The notes under the pieces are model-generated. The model had not been told where the DNA came from, did not search any database, and saw only the letters and a program-made list of their open reading frames with translations. A DNA stretch of 64,000 nt. Source: Aerococcus urinaeequi. Its GTDB lineage: Bacteria; Bacillota; Bacilli; Lactobacillales; Aerococcaceae. Numbering within the stretch: the first letter of the stretch is position 1; each line of letters begins with the position of its first letter. The stretch is taken from positions 1,302,001 to 1,366,000 of the forward strand of contig NZ_CP014162.1 of assembly GCF_001543205.1 (NCBI RefSeq). The letters are read 5' to 3'. The position numbers and the translations under genes were made by a program. Below, piece after piece: positions 27,863 through 36,947 of the stretch.

Positions 27863-28093
27863 TTATTTTATTGCGCTAATGATAGTGGTAATTGTTGGTA
27901 CGATTGAAATGATCGTATAAACTTGGACAAAATAAGCAATAGGTTCCTCCCATGAAGGAGGTGCAATTAAAGCAATAAAGTAGAGTATAATAATAAAAAT
28001 AAGATTTGTTAAAAACCTAGATAAAGCCTCACGCCAGCTTATTTTCTGTTTAAAATTAAATGCTTGTTGCCAAAAATGGATAAATAACTTCAT
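27863..28093 (-). CDS. Short DUF805-like membrane protein
   Basis: The ATG at 28093 gives 76 residues; a longer start at 28138 adds 15 residues upstream of the AAAGGCG site. The beginning (FIHFWQQAFNFKQKISWREA) resembles the start of DUF805 proteins. Two hydrophobic segments follow. The typical later VRRLHD motif is absent because the frame ends at SAIK, so it is a short or truncated member. The function is unknown. Confidence 0.55.
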   Translation of the reverse strand: MKLFIHFWQQAFNFKQKISWREALSRFLTNLIFIIILYFIALIAPPSWEEPIAYFVQVYTIISIVPTITTIISAIK

Positions 28094-28245
28094 GATAAAA
28101 CGCCTTTCTAAGGATGAATGAATAGCTAAAAAAAGCATAAACTAAAAATAAACAGCAAGCAACAAAATCATTTATGATCACTGATTCACAATATATTTGC
28201 ATTTAAATATATAAGGAGTAAAATTATAGATAAGGAGGGATTATG

Positions 28246-28680
28246 ATGACTGATAATAAATTTCTAACTGGTAATGTAGATAACGACAAAAAGCCATATA
28301 TTATAGATGTTGAAAAAGAAACGTTAGAGAATACAAATTTTCGTACGACTATTTGGACAGGTAATAAGTTGCAGTTGACTGTTATGGAAATTCCTGTAGG
28401 TGGTGATATTGGTTTAGAAGTACATCATGAAAGTGATCAATTTATCCGTATCGAGCAAGGTGAGGGTCTTTGCCAGATGGGCCCTGCTGAGGACGATTTA
28501 TCCTTTGAACAAAAAATTGGAGAAGATGAAGCAGTCTTTGTGCCACTAGGTTTATGGCATAATATCACCAATCGGGGGAGTGTACCGTTAAAACTGTACA
28601 CCATTTATGCTAGCCCTGACCACGTACCTGGTACTGTTCATGGCACTCAAGAAGATGCTGAAAGCGATCCAAATGAATAA
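28246..28680 (+). CDS. Cupin-domain protein
   Basis: The 144-residue protein (ATG at 28246; 28243 is also possible, but closer to AAGGAGGG) has one cupin beta-barrel. The first motif is GLEVHHESDQFIRIEQGEG and the second VPLGLWHNITNRG, with histidines that could bind a metal ion. Members include isomerases, dioxygenases and sensors, so the substrate is not predictable. It is monocistronic, with a terminator downstream. Confidence 0.85.
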   Translation: MTDNKFLTGNVDNDKKPYIIDVEKETLENTNFRTTIWTGNKLQLTVMEIPVGGDIGLEVHHESDQFIRIEQGEGLCQMGPAEDDLSFEQKIGEDEAVFVPLGLWHNITNRGSVPLKLYTIYASPDHVPGTVHGTQEDAESDPNE

Positions 28681-28727
28681 AACAACCATGAAATGCATGA
28701 AAAGTACAAACAATAGTTAAGTCAAGT

Positions 28728-28762
28728 AAACCGATGACCTTAAAAGCGTTATCGGTTTTTTT
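28728..28762 (+). terminator. Terminator after the cupin gene
   Basis: AAACCGATGAC pairs with GTTATCGGTTT (11 pairs, one G:U) and a run of T follows. Confidence 0.8.
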
Positions 28763-28921
28763 ATGCTAGAAATCAACCAGTCTCTATAAAAAGATATTCC
28801 TTTACATATATCAAACAATGTATAGTACGGTACTTCTAAAAATTGTTGTAGGATGAAACTAGCAATTTAATTAATTTTTCATATATAATAATATTATGCA
28901 AAAAGATAAGGAGTGTGCTAC

Positions 28922-29305
28922 ATGCCATTAGTTAGAATCGATCTATTAGAAGGTAAGACTGCAGAATTTAAAACGCAATTAGGTGAGTTAGTTTACGAAT
29001 CTATGCTTGAAACGATTGGAATCCCTGAAGAAGATAAGTTCGTTATTGTGAATGATTTAAAAGCTGAAGAACTGATATTTTCTACCAATTACCTAGGTGT
29101 TGACCGTACAGAAGGTATCGTGATCATTCAAATCACGATGAATGAAGGGCGTACAACTGAGGTAAAGAAAGCTTTATACAAGACGGTTGCTGATAAATTA
29201 AATAACCAATTAGATATTCGCAAAGAAGATGTCTTTATCAACTTAGTCGAAGTAAATAAAGAGAACTGGTCCTTTGGTAATGGTATTGCACAGTACGCAG
29301 AATAA
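28922..29305 (+). CDS. Tautomerase-family protein
   Basis: The ATG at 28922 gives 127 residues starting MPLVRIDLLEGK. Proline directly after the initiator methionine would become the catalytic N-terminal proline of the 4-oxalocrotonate tautomerase superfamily. AAGGAGTG lies upstream; the in-frame GTG-like extension at 28913 would hide the proline and is rejected. The length fits the larger Tautomerase_2 type. The substrate is unknown. Confidence 0.85.
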   Translation: MPLVRIDLLEGKTAEFKTQLGELVYESMLETIGIPEEDKFVIVNDLKAEELIFSTNYLGVDRTEGIVIIQITMNEGRTTEVKKALYKTVADKLNNQLDIRKEDVFINLVEVNKENWSFGNGIAQYAE

Positions 29306-29333
29306 ATAGCATTACTACAAGTACATAAAAGCC

Positions 29334-29375
29334 ATACCCTAGCTATCCCCATCTTTTTTGAGATAGCTGGGGTAT
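29334..29375 (+). other. Strong 14-bp hairpin upstream of the ogt-like gene
   Basis: Bases 29334-29347 pair with 29362-29375 over 14 pairs with one G:U. The loop contains six T, but no T run follows the stem. It ends 16 bases before the ribosome binding site of the next gene. It may be a non-canonical terminator or a 5' leader hairpin. Confidence 0.5.
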
Positions 29376-29403
29376 CTGTCATCTTAACCCAGGAGGGATT
29401 ACC

Positions 29404-29931
29404 ATGTATTACAAATCATCTTACACCTCACCACTTGGTCAAATGACTATCGTGAATGATGAACAAGCGATTAAAGGATTGTGGTTTAGTGATCAAAGAT
29501 ACTTTGGTGGTAAATACGACTTACAGACTATGGTAGAAGGAGAAACACCAGTGACAAAGCAAGTCAAAAATTGGTTAGATGCTTATTTTGCTGGTGAGAA
29601 CCCAACTCTTGACCCAAACATTTTGGACCCAGAAGTAACGCCTTACCGTAAGGAAATCCTGAACGCACTGATTAATGTCCCTTACGGCCAAACGACTAGC
29701 TATAAGGAATTAGCTGATAAAGTTGCTTTAACCACTCCTGGGAAAAGGGGCTCTGCTCGTGCAGCTGGCGGCGCTGTTGGTCATAATCCTATTTCAATTC
29801 TAATCCCATGTCACCGGGTTGTAGCCACTAACGGTGCATTAACTGGTTATGCAGGTGGTATCGACCGCAAAATTGCCTTGCTGGCTTTAGAAGGCATTGA
29901 CCAATCCAAGCTAGACAACCATAAAGTATAG
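29404..29931 (+). CDS. ogt: Methylated-DNA--protein-cysteine methyltransferase
   Basis: The 175-residue protein has the active-site motif IPCHRVV with methyl acceptor C136, the DNA-binding VPYGQTTSYKELA and the conserved GGAVGHNP. It removes O6-methylguanine lesions in a single-turnover reaction. It lacks an Ada regulatory domain. The next gene is another DNA repair-like protein 82 bases downstream. Confidence 0.94.
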   Translation: MYYKSSYTSPLGQMTIVNDEQAIKGLWFSDQRYFGGKYDLQTMVEGETPVTKQVKNWLDAYFAGENPTLDPNILDPEVTPYRKEILNALINVPYGQTTSYKELADKVALTTPGKRGSARAAGGAVGHNPISILIPCHRVVATNGALTGYAGGIDRKIALLALEGIDQSKLDNHKV

Positions 29932-30013
29932 GTGTGACGCTGATAGGAATCCATTCATTTTTACATAAAGATGCAAAAAAATAACACATAACGGTAAAAT
30001 AATTTAGGGTGAG

Positions 30014-30652
30014 ATGATGAATAAATTAGCTATTAGAAAGTTATACGATACCTTATTAAATGAAATGGGCCCACAAGGTTGGTGGCCTGCTGATTCTAAG
30101 GTAGAAATAATCCTGGGAGCTATCCTTGTTCAAGATACCAACTGGCGTAACGTTGAAAAGTCCCTAAATAACTTGAACGCAGCTACTGGTTTTTTGCCAG
30201 AAGAAATTTTAAAGCTCCCGTTAGAAGAATTAGAAACGCTGATTCGACCAAGTGGTTTCTACCGCAACAAGGCGCGAGCAATTCAAGCCAGTTTCCAATG
30301 GTTTGGTAACCACAAATGGGATTATCAAGCCGTGCAGTATGAATACGGAAAACAGTTGCGAAGTGAAATCTTGAAATTACACGGGGTAGGGTTTGAAACA
30401 GCTGACGTATTTCGCGTTTTTATATTTGACCAACCAGCGTTTATCGCTGATGCCTACGCTAGGCGGTTATTCAGTTGGTTGACAGGCAATTCGTACACAA
30501 CCTATCAAAGCCTTTACCAAGAGATTAACCTACCGGATGACTTCACTTATGAGGAAGCCCAGGAATTCCATGGCTTAATTGATGAGTTTGGCAAACTATA
30601 CTTGGGTAAAAATGGCCAGGTGAAGGGAAATTTTTTATCCAATCACCCATGA
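30014..30652 (+). CDS. Endonuclease III-related HhH-GPD protein
   Basis: The 212-residue protein has the helix-hairpin-helix LHGVGFETADVF (122-133) and the catalytic-type aspartate D146 in FIADAYARR, so a DNA glycosylase fold is clear. The C-terminal four-cysteine iron-sulfur cluster of EndoIII is absent, as in the COG2231 group of EndoIII-like proteins. Two adjacent ATG codons (30014, 30017) are possible starts. It is placed beside ogt, which supports a role in base-damage repair. The lesion is unknown. Confidence 0.85.
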   Translation: MMNKLAIRKLYDTLLNEMGPQGWWPADSKVEIILGAILVQDTNWRNVEKSLNNLNAATGFLPEEILKLPLEELETLIRPSGFYRNKARAIQASFQWFGNHKWDYQAVQYEYGKQLRSEILKLHGVGFETADVFRVFIFDQPAFIADAYARRLFSWLTGNSYTTYQSLYQEINLPDDFTYEEAQEFHGLIDEFGKLYLGKNGQVKGNFLSNHP

Positions 30653-30750
30653 TAAATACTCTATAGTATATATTTTTAATTTAAAAAATACATTTGGGTT
30701 TACATTTTCTTTTTAATACCGTATGATATCACCATAAACATTCAAATAAA

Positions 30751-30864
30751 ATCTTCAGGGCAGGGTGTAATTCCCGACCGGCGGTAAAGTCCGCGACCTC
30801 CTTTAATTAGGGGCTGACTCGGTGTAATTCCGAGACCGACAGTAGAGTCTGGATGGAAGAAGAG
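30751..30864 (+). promoter_or_regulatory. FMN riboswitch upstream of the rib operon
   Basis: The full RFN core is visible: ATCTTCAGGGCAGGGTG, CCCGACCGGCGGTAAAGTCC, CGCGACC, GACTCGGTGTAATTCCGAG, ACCGACAGTAGAGTC and GGATGGAAGAAGAG. It lies in front of ribD and is followed by a perfect terminator, so high FMN should stop transcription of the operon. Confidence 0.96.
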
Positions 30865-30911
30865 TAGAATCAAAATAAACGAATACTATAAGTCTATAGT
30901 TTATTTGTGTG

Positions 30912-30943
30912 CCCTAGAAATCTTATTTCTAGGGCTTTTTTTC
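30912..30943 (+). terminator. Riboswitch terminator before ribD
   Basis: An 11-bp perfect stem (GCCCTAGAAAT with ATTTCTAGGGC) has a CTT loop and a T run. An alternative hairpin (ACTATA with TATAGT plus flanks, about 30880-30907) just upstream may act in the antitermination switch. Confidence 0.9.
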
Positions 30944-30988
30944 GTCACTCTGACTGGATTATTTGTTGTTTAGAGAAAGGATGAGTGA

Positions 30989-32083
30989 ATGAAAGACTAT
31001 ATGCAAGAAGCACTTGACCTAGCCAAATTAGGACAGGGTTGGACAAGGTCTAATCCTATGGTTGGTGCAGTTATCGTAAAGAATAGCCAAATCATCGGTC
31101 GAGGCTATCATCAGCAGTATGGCGGTTTGCATGCGGAAAGAGAAGCCTTAAAGGATGCCAGCGAACAAGGGCATGATGTAAAAGGGGCAACTATGTACGT
31201 CACGCTGGAACCCTGCTGTTATTTTGGTAAAACACCTCCCTGTACGCAAGCTATTATCGAAGCGGGAATTGAAAAAGTGGTAGTTGCTGCAATTGATCCG
31301 AATCCATTAGTTGCTGAAAAAGGCATCCAGGAATTAAGAAACCACCATATTGAAGTAGAAACGGGTCTTTTGGCTGAAGAGAGTGAAGATCTTAACCGTA
31401 AATTCAATTACTTTATGACTCATCAACGCCCCTATGTCACCATGAAATATGCCATGACCCTAGATGGTCGAACGGCCGCCTATACTGGGGATTCCCAGTG
31501 GATAACGGACAAAATTGCACGAGAGCATGTGCATTACCAACGCCACAGTAACCAAGCCATTATGGTTGGCATAGGGACTGCGCTTGCTGATGATCCATCG
31601 TTAACAGTTCGAATTGACGACTTTGAGGGGATTAATCCTATCCGTATTGTTTGTGATACGAGCTTGAAGCTACCCTTAACCAGCCAATTAGTGAAAACAG
31701 CGAAGGAAACGCCCACAATTATTGCGACAACTAATCAGAATCCACAAGATCACCAAGCCTATCAAGCAGCTGGCTGCCAGCTATTGGTTGTGAATGTGAA
31801 GAATGACAAGGTAGATTTAGTGGATTTAACCACACAACTAGGCCAACAAGGTATTCAAAGTATTTATGTTGAAGGCGGATCAAGACTAAATGCTTCGCTA
31901 CTTGAATCAGAGTTAATCGAGGAAATCCACACTTATATTGGTCCCAAAGTCATTGGTGGTTTTGACCAGTATAGTCCTATCCGTGGTTTTGGTTTTCCGC
32001 AGATGGACCAAGCGCTCACAAGTTATATCCAAGCAATCACGCCATTAGGTAAAGACCTTTTGATAGAAAGTAGGGTGGATTAA
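30989..32083 (+). CDS. ribD: Bifunctional riboflavin deaminase/reductase RibD
   Basis: The 364-residue protein has an N-terminal cytidine-deaminase-like domain with HAERE (H48, E50) and PCC...PPC zinc ligands C76 and C85. A C-terminal reductase domain starts near residue 145 (MKYAMTLDGRTA) and includes YVEGGSRLNASLL. It deaminates and then reduces the pyrimidine intermediate of riboflavin synthesis. It is the first gene of the FMN-controlled operon and abuts ribE. Confidence 0.96.
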   Translation: MKDYMQEALDLAKLGQGWTRSNPMVGAVIVKNSQIIGRGYHQQYGGLHAEREALKDASEQGHDVKGATMYVTLEPCCYFGKTPPCTQAIIEAGIEKVVVAAIDPNPLVAEKGIQELRNHHIEVETGLLAEESEDLNRKFNYFMTHQRPYVTMKYAMTLDGRTAAYTGDSQWITDKIAREHVHYQRHSNQAIMVGIGTALADDPSLTVRIDDFEGINPIRIVCDTSLKLPLTSQLVKTAKETPTIIATTNQNPQDHQAYQAAGCQLLVVNVKNDKVDLVDLTTQLGQQGIQSIYVEGGSRLNASLLESELIEEIHTYIGPKVIGGFDQYSPIRGFGFPQMDQALTSYIQAITPLGKDLLIESRVD

Positions 32084-32686
32084 ATGTTTACAGGAATTAT
32101 CGAAGATATTGGCCGTATTGAAAGTATCGAGGCCATCAACAATCATGCAGGACTTCTTTTAACCATTATTTCGGAAAAAATAGTATCCGATGTCAATCTA
32201 GGTGACTCTATTAGTGTGAACGGCATTTGTCTTACCGTGACGAATTTCACTGATACTAATTTCCAAGTTGAAGTGATGCCAGAAACGATTGCGAAAACAT
32301 CTTTAGAAGGAATTGCTAACAATAGACGAGTGAATCTTGAACGAGCGATGAAAGCCAGCGCGAGATTCGGTGGTCATATTGTAAGTGGCCATATTGATGG
32401 TATTGGTAAAATCACCGCAATTGAGGCGGATGGTATCGCTAATTGGTACACGGTTCAAACAAGTAAAGACCTAATGCGCTATATCATCATGAAGGGGTCT
32501 ATCGCTATTGATGGTACAAGTTTAACGGTTGCTGGCGTTGAAGGAGATAGTTTCAAAGTTTCCATTATCCCCCACACGAGTGAACAAACAATTTTTTCAA
32601 CCTATCAAGTAGGCACTATCGTGAATTTAGAAAATGATATTGTTGGTAAGTATATTGAGCGATTTACAGTGAAGGAGCGGGTATAG
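32084..32686 (+). CDS. ribE: Riboflavin synthase, alpha subunit
   Basis: The 200-residue protein starts MFTGIIEDIGRI and contains two homologous lumazine-binding barrels, about 1-97 and 98-195. The paired SVNGICLTV and AIDGTSLTV motifs mark them. It converts two 6,7-dimethyl-8-ribityllumazine molecules to riboflavin and the pyrimidine. It begins directly after ribD and ends directly before ribBA. Confidence 0.96.
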   Translation: MFTGIIEDIGRIESIEAINNHAGLLLTIISEKIVSDVNLGDSISVNGICLTVTNFTDTNFQVEVMPETIAKTSLEGIANNRRVNLERAMKASARFGGHIVSGHIDGIGKITAIEADGIANWYTVQTSKDLMRYIIMKGSIAIDGTSLTVAGVEGDSFKVSIIPHTSEQTIFSTYQVGTIVNLENDIVGKYIERFTVKERV

Positions 32687-33883
32687 ATGGATTTTTCAAC
32701 AATCGAAGACGCATTAGCAGCTTTACAAGCGGGTCAAATTATCATGGTTTTGGATGATGAGAATAGAGAAAATGAAGGAGACTTAATTTGTGCAGCAGAG
32801 TTTGCAACAACAGCTAATATTAATTTTATGGCGACTCATGCTAAGGGGTTAATTTGCCAGCCAATGAGTCAGGAAGTAGCTAGTCGTTTGAATTTGTCGC
32901 CAATGGTGGATGATAATACAGACCCACATACAACCGCATTTACGGTATCCATTGACCATAAAGAGACAAGCACTGGTGTATCCGCAGTTGAGCGGGGACT
33001 CACTATGCGTGAAGCAGCAAATCCGGCTAGTCAACCCAGCGACTTTAATCGTCCGGGACATGTTTTCCCATTGGTGGCGAAAGAAAATGGTGTGTTGGAG
33101 CGAAATGGTCATACAGAAGCAACGGTTGATTTAATGAAATTAGCTGGACTGAATCCAGTGGGTGTTTGTGTAGAAATTATGCGCGAAGACGGTACGATGA
33201 TGCGCCAAGCCGAATTGCTTAAGCAAGCAGAGATGTGGCAGATGCCAGTCATCACTATTAAAGGCTTACAAGACTACCGGTTAAAAACTGAGCGTCATAC
33301 CCACCATGTATCACAAGCTAAAATGCCGACAAAATTTGGTGAATTTACTATCCATACTTTTATCAACGATGTAGATAATCAAGAACATGTGGCTTTGGTA
33401 AAAGGGGATGTTTCAGGTAAGGGACAGGTCCTAACGCGTTTGCATTCTGAATGTTTAACGGGAGATGTATTGGGCTCAAACCGGTGTGACTGCGGAGAAC
33501 AATTACATGAGGCTTTACGGAAAATCAACGAAGCTGGCCAAGGCGTTCTCTTATATTTAAGACAGGAAGGTCGCGGTATTGGCTTAATCAATAAAATAAA
33601 AGCCTACCAGTTACAAGAAGAAGGACTGGATACTGTAGAAGCCAACCATGCCCTAGGATTCCCAGATGATTTAAGGGAATACCATACGGCTGCACAAATG
33701 TTAGGGGAACTGGGTGTGACATCCATTGACCTTATGACCAACAATCCTGATAAAATCGCACAATTAGAAGCATCGGGTATCCAAGTAGCCAACCGTGTGA
33801 GTATTGAAATGGCTGCTAATCCGGATGATGAAAACTACTTAATCACTAAAAAAGTAAAAATGGGTCATTTATTAGACTTATAA
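32687..33883 (+). CDS. ribBA: Bifunctional DHBP synthase / GTP cyclohydrolase II
   Basis: The 398-residue fusion has the 3,4-dihydroxy-2-butanone-4-phosphate synthase domain up to about residue 200, with DENRENEGD (24-32) and GHTEATVDL. The GTP cyclohydrolase II domain follows, with zinc cysteines C256, C267 and C269 in [15 protein letters not shown]. It supplies both precursors of riboflavin. It starts with no gap after ribE. Confidence 0.96.
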   Translation: MDFSTIEDALAALQAGQIIMVLDDENRENEGDLICAAEFATTANINFMATHAKGLICQPMSQEVASRLNLSPMVDDNTDPHTTAFTVSIDHKETSTGVSAVERGLTMREAANPASQPSDFNRPGHVFPLVAKENGVLERNGHTEATVDLMKLAGLNPVGVCVEIMREDGTMMRQAELLKQAEMWQMPVITIKGLQDYRLKTERHTHHVSQAKMPTKFGEFTIHTFINDVDNQEHVALVKGDVSGKGQVLTRLHSECLTGDVLGSNRCDCGEQLHEALRKINEAGQGVLLYLRQEGRGIGLINKIKAYQLQEEGLDTVEANHALGFPDDLREYHTAAQMLGELGVTSIDLMTNNPDKIAQLEASGIQVANRVSIEMAANPDDENYLITKKVKMGHLLDL

Positions 33884-33901
33884 AATATGGAGGAAAATAG
33901 C

Positions 33902-34375
33902 ATGAATATTATTCAAGGAAAATTGTTTAACGGAGAAGATATTAAAATTGGGATTGTTATTGCGCGATTCAATGATTTTCTAACTAAAAGCTTACTAAGT
34001 GGTTGTGAAGATGGGCTTACACGTTCAGGTGTTTTGACAGAAAATATCGATGTTGCTTGGGTACCGGGCGCTTATGAAATCCCGCTGACGGCTGCAACGA
34101 TGGCTGAAACAGGTAAATACGATGCGATCATTACACTGGGTGCTGTGATTAGAGGGGCTACAAGTCATTTTGATGTGGTGGTTAATCAAGCGTCAAGTGG
34201 GGTATCTCAAGTGGGACTAACGCATAAATTACCGGTTATCTTTGGTGTTTTAACGGTCGAAAATATTGAACAAGCCATTGAACGCTCTGGTACTAAAGCT
34301 GGTAACCTAGGCTTTACTTATGCAACGAATGCCATTGAAATGATTAATTTATTCAAGGAAATTAAACACAAATAA
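33902..34375 (+). CDS. ribH: 6,7-dimethyl-8-ribityllumazine synthase
   Basis: The ATG at 33902 behind TGGAGG gives 157 residues; an upstream in-frame ATG at 33887 overlaps that signal. The motifs [22 protein letters not shown] with the catalytic histidine, and [12 protein letters not shown] are those of lumazine synthase. Many homologues form 60-subunit shells. It is the last gene of ribD-E-BA-H; no obvious terminator follows in the next 100 bases. Confidence 0.96.
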   Translation: MNIIQGKLFNGEDIKIGIVIARFNDFLTKSLLSGCEDGLTRSGVLTENIDVAWVPGAYEIPLTAATMAETGKYDAIITLGAVIRGATSHFDVVVNQASSGVSQVGLTHKLPVIFGVLTVENIEQAIERSGTKAGNLGFTYATNAIEMINLFKEIKHK

Positions 34376-34524
34376 GTCATTATTCAATATGAAAATATCT
34401 CTAACAGCATAAGGCTAGCTTTAATTTTCAATCATGGTAAGATGGGAGATGGGAAAATAAAGCGCATTCAATTAATTATCAAGCCTTTTTGATGATTTGC
34501 GCAAAAAGCTTAAGGAGACTTCAT

Positions 34525-35904
34525 ATGACAATACAATTTAAACAAACATTAGCGCCGGCTAAGGATAATTCTGGAAAACCTATCATTTTAAGTGACGCTA
34601 CCTTCGCTCAACGCAAGGACAAAGTCCTTCAATTGATGCGAAAATATGACTTCTCATCATTGATGATTTACGCAGACAAAGAACACGGTAGTAACTTTGA
34701 ATATTTAACTGGTTTTATTCCACGATTTGAAGAAGCTATCCAGGTAATCAACCAAGACGGGACGTCGACACTGATTTTAGGTAATGAGAACTACAATAAG
34801 ACCAGTATGGCACGTACACAAAGCGAAGGCGTTCTTTGTCCATTCTTCTCTTTACCAAACCAACCTATGGATTTCACTAAAACTTTCGCTGACTATCTTA
34901 AAGACACTGAAGTAGATGCTTCTAAACGAATTGGTTTAGTAGATTGGAAGCTTTTGTCTAATGATATGAATAACTTCCACAACCACCATTCAGTACCAGC
35001 ATTTATTGTGGATGGTGTACATGAGGTTTTTGGTGCTGATAAAGTAGTCAATGCTACCCAACTTTACATGCATCCAAAAGAGGGTGCTCGTGTGACAAAC
35101 AATGCAGAGGAAATCGCTCGTTATGAATATGGTGCTTCGCTTGCTTCTGATGCTATTCTTGAAGCAATGAACCAGCTAAATATTGGTCAAAGCGAGTTAG
35201 AGGCAGGGAATCGCTTAAATCGCGATGGTCAATATCCTTCTGTTGTGACCATTGCAGCCTTTGGTGATCGTTTTAAAGACGCTAATATTTATCCCACTGA
35301 TAACACGTTAAATGATGGCGATAAAGTTGCATTAACTGTAGCCTATAAAGGTGGCTTGTCTAGCCGGTCTGGCTATGCAGTGAAAGACGAAAGTCAGCTC
35401 GCAGAAAGTGATCCAGGTTACTTAGAGGAAGTCGTTTTCCCCTATTTCCAAGCCTATAAATGGTGGTTAGACAATCTGAACATTGGTACAAAAGGTGGCG
35501 ATTTCTACCAAGCGTTTAGTGAGTTTTATCCGCAAGCTACTTATGGCTGGAACTTGTGCCCGGGGCATTTAGTAGCTGACGAAGAATGGCTAAGCTCACC
35601 ATTTTATAAAGATTCTGATGCAACAATTCAAAGTGGCTACATCTTCCAACTAGACTTTATACCTTCACAAGCGAACCATAATGGTGTTTCAGCTGAATCG
35701 ACGATAGCGGTTGCGGACGCAGCACTACGTGAAGAGATTAAGATTAAACAACCAGAACTTTGGTCAAGAATCTCTAAGCGGAAGGATTATCTAAAAGAAG
35801 CATTAGGTTTAGCGTTACCAGAACATTTATTACCATTAGCGAGTACTTTTGCCTACTATAGACCATTCTTATTAGACAAAAAAACTGCTATCTACTTTGG
35901 ATAA
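34525..35904 (+). CDS. M24-fold (aminopeptidase P/creatinase-like) protein with altered metal site
   Basis: The 459-residue protein (ATG at 34525 behind TAAGGAG) has a creatinase-type N-terminal domain (YLTGFIPRFEEA) and a pita-bread C-terminal domain (ARYEYGASLASDAI, LNDGDKVALTVAYKGG, CPGHLVADEEW, VSAESTIAV). In active aminopeptidase P the strand after GD carries an aspartate and a second one follows before a T-R pair. Here these positions read LTVAYKG and LSSRSGY, so at least two metal ligands seem missing. It may be a non-metal hydrolase or a binding protein. The exact function is not predictable. Confidence 0.75.
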   Translation: MTIQFKQTLAPAKDNSGKPIILSDATFAQRKDKVLQLMRKYDFSSLMIYADKEHGSNFEYLTGFIPRFEEAIQVINQDGTSTLILGNENYNKTSMARTQSEGVLCPFFSLPNQPMDFTKTFADYLKDTEVDASKRIGLVDWKLLSNDMNNFHNHHSVPAFIVDGVHEVFGADKVVNATQLYMHPKEGARVTNNAEEIARYEYGASLASDAILEAMNQLNIGQSELEAGNRLNRDGQYPSVVTIAAFGDRFKDANIYPTDNTLNDGDKVALTVAYKGGLSSRSGYAVKDESQLAESDPGYLEEVVFPYFQAYKWWLDNLNIGTKGGDFYQAFSEFYPQATYGWNLCPGHLVADEEWLSSPFYKDSDATIQSGYIFQLDFIPSQANHNGVSAESTIAVADAALREEIKIKQPELWSRISKRKDYLKEALGLALPEHLLPLASTFAYYRPFLLDKKTAIYFG

Positions 35905-35912
35905 AAAAATTC

Positions 35913-35947
35913 CCCTCAAGATTGGTTGCCAAACTTGAGGGATTTTT
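35913..35947 (+). terminator. Terminator after the M24-like gene
   Basis: CCCTCAAG pairs with CTTGAGGG, and the loop contains a smaller TTGG/CCAA hairpin. ATTTTTG follows. Confidence 0.75.
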
Positions 35948-36040
35948 GTCTATTTTTAAGTGAATAATGACGGACTATCCATACTGAATTGCCATAAAGA
36001 TGTTAATATATGTATAATATTATAAATAAATTGGAGGGTT

Positions 36041-36883
36041 ATGCTCTTGGACGAACAGATTGAATTATTATTTACCATCGATGAAGGCTATTTAAATCCC
36101 TTAAAAGTGGCATTAACATCGATTCGCCAAAATAATCCAGGCCAAGCCATCCGTATTTGGCTGATTCATGAATCAATTACAACGCAAACTATTCGCGAAT
36201 TGCAGAAGCTAACGGATTATTTACAGTTTGGTTTTGAAGCGATTAAAATTGATGGTAGTCGATGGAATAGCGCTAAAACTGAAAATAGGTACCCAAAAGA
36301 GATGTACTTCCGCCTGCTTGCGGGTGAAATATTACCTAAAGAAATGAAACATGTGATTTATTTAGATCCAGATATTTTAGTGGTTAATCCTTTATTAGAT
36401 CTGTGGCAAACAGATCTAGAAGGTCATATGCTAGCAGCCGCTACACATGTTGGGTTGACGGACGTTTCTACCCGAGTAAACCAAATGCGACTTGACGTTG
36501 ACCATGCATACTATAATTCTGGTGTGATGGTGATTGATTTAGATAAAGCTAGAGAAATTGTCAAATGGTCAGATATTGCGCAAATGATTGAAAAATATAA
36601 CTTGCTATTAATCCTACCCGACCAGGATATCCTCAACCGATTATATGGTAAATACACTAAGGGAATTCCAGAAGAAATTTGGAATTATGATACGCGTAAA
36701 TATATGCGGTATTTCACCAAAAGTCTTGCTCAACATGATATTCACTGGGTGATGAAGAATACTGCTATTCTCCATTTCTGTGGTGGGCCCAAACCATGGG
36801 ACGATAAACATGATAATCGCTTTACCAGTCTTTATCTTAACTATCAAAACCAATTGAAGCGAATAGAAGAAGCGATTAAATAG
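36041..36883 (+). CDS. Glycosyltransferase family 8 protein
   Basis: The 280-residue protein has the GT-A fold of family 8. An N-terminal LLFTIDEGYLNPL nucleotide-binding strand, the metal-binding D109-P-D111 (VIYLDPDILV), YYNSGVMVIDL and the late HFCGGPKPW are visible. Such enzymes transfer glucose or galactose from UDP-sugars to lipopolysaccharide, teichoic acid or glycoprotein acceptors. The ATG at 36041 is very close to GGAGGG; a TTG at 36047 has better spacing. It is monocistronic, and the acceptor is unknown. Confidence 0.88.
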   Translation: MLLDEQIELLFTIDEGYLNPLKVALTSIRQNNPGQAIRIWLIHESITTQTIRELQKLTDYLQFGFEAIKIDGSRWNSAKTENRYPKEMYFRLLAGEILPKEMKHVIYLDPDILVVNPLLDLWQTDLEGHMLAAATHVGLTDVSTRVNQMRLDVDHAYYNSGVMVIDLDKAREIVKWSDIAQMIEKYNLLLILPDQDILNRLYGKYTKGIPEEIWNYDTRKYMRYFTKSLAQHDIHWVMKNTAILHFCGGPKPWDDKHDNRFTSLYLNYQNQLKRIEEAIK

Positions 36884-36947
36884 TGTAGAATATATACATA
36901 TTTCTATGACGGTAGATTGAATGATAGAACGTTGGGAGGATAATTTT

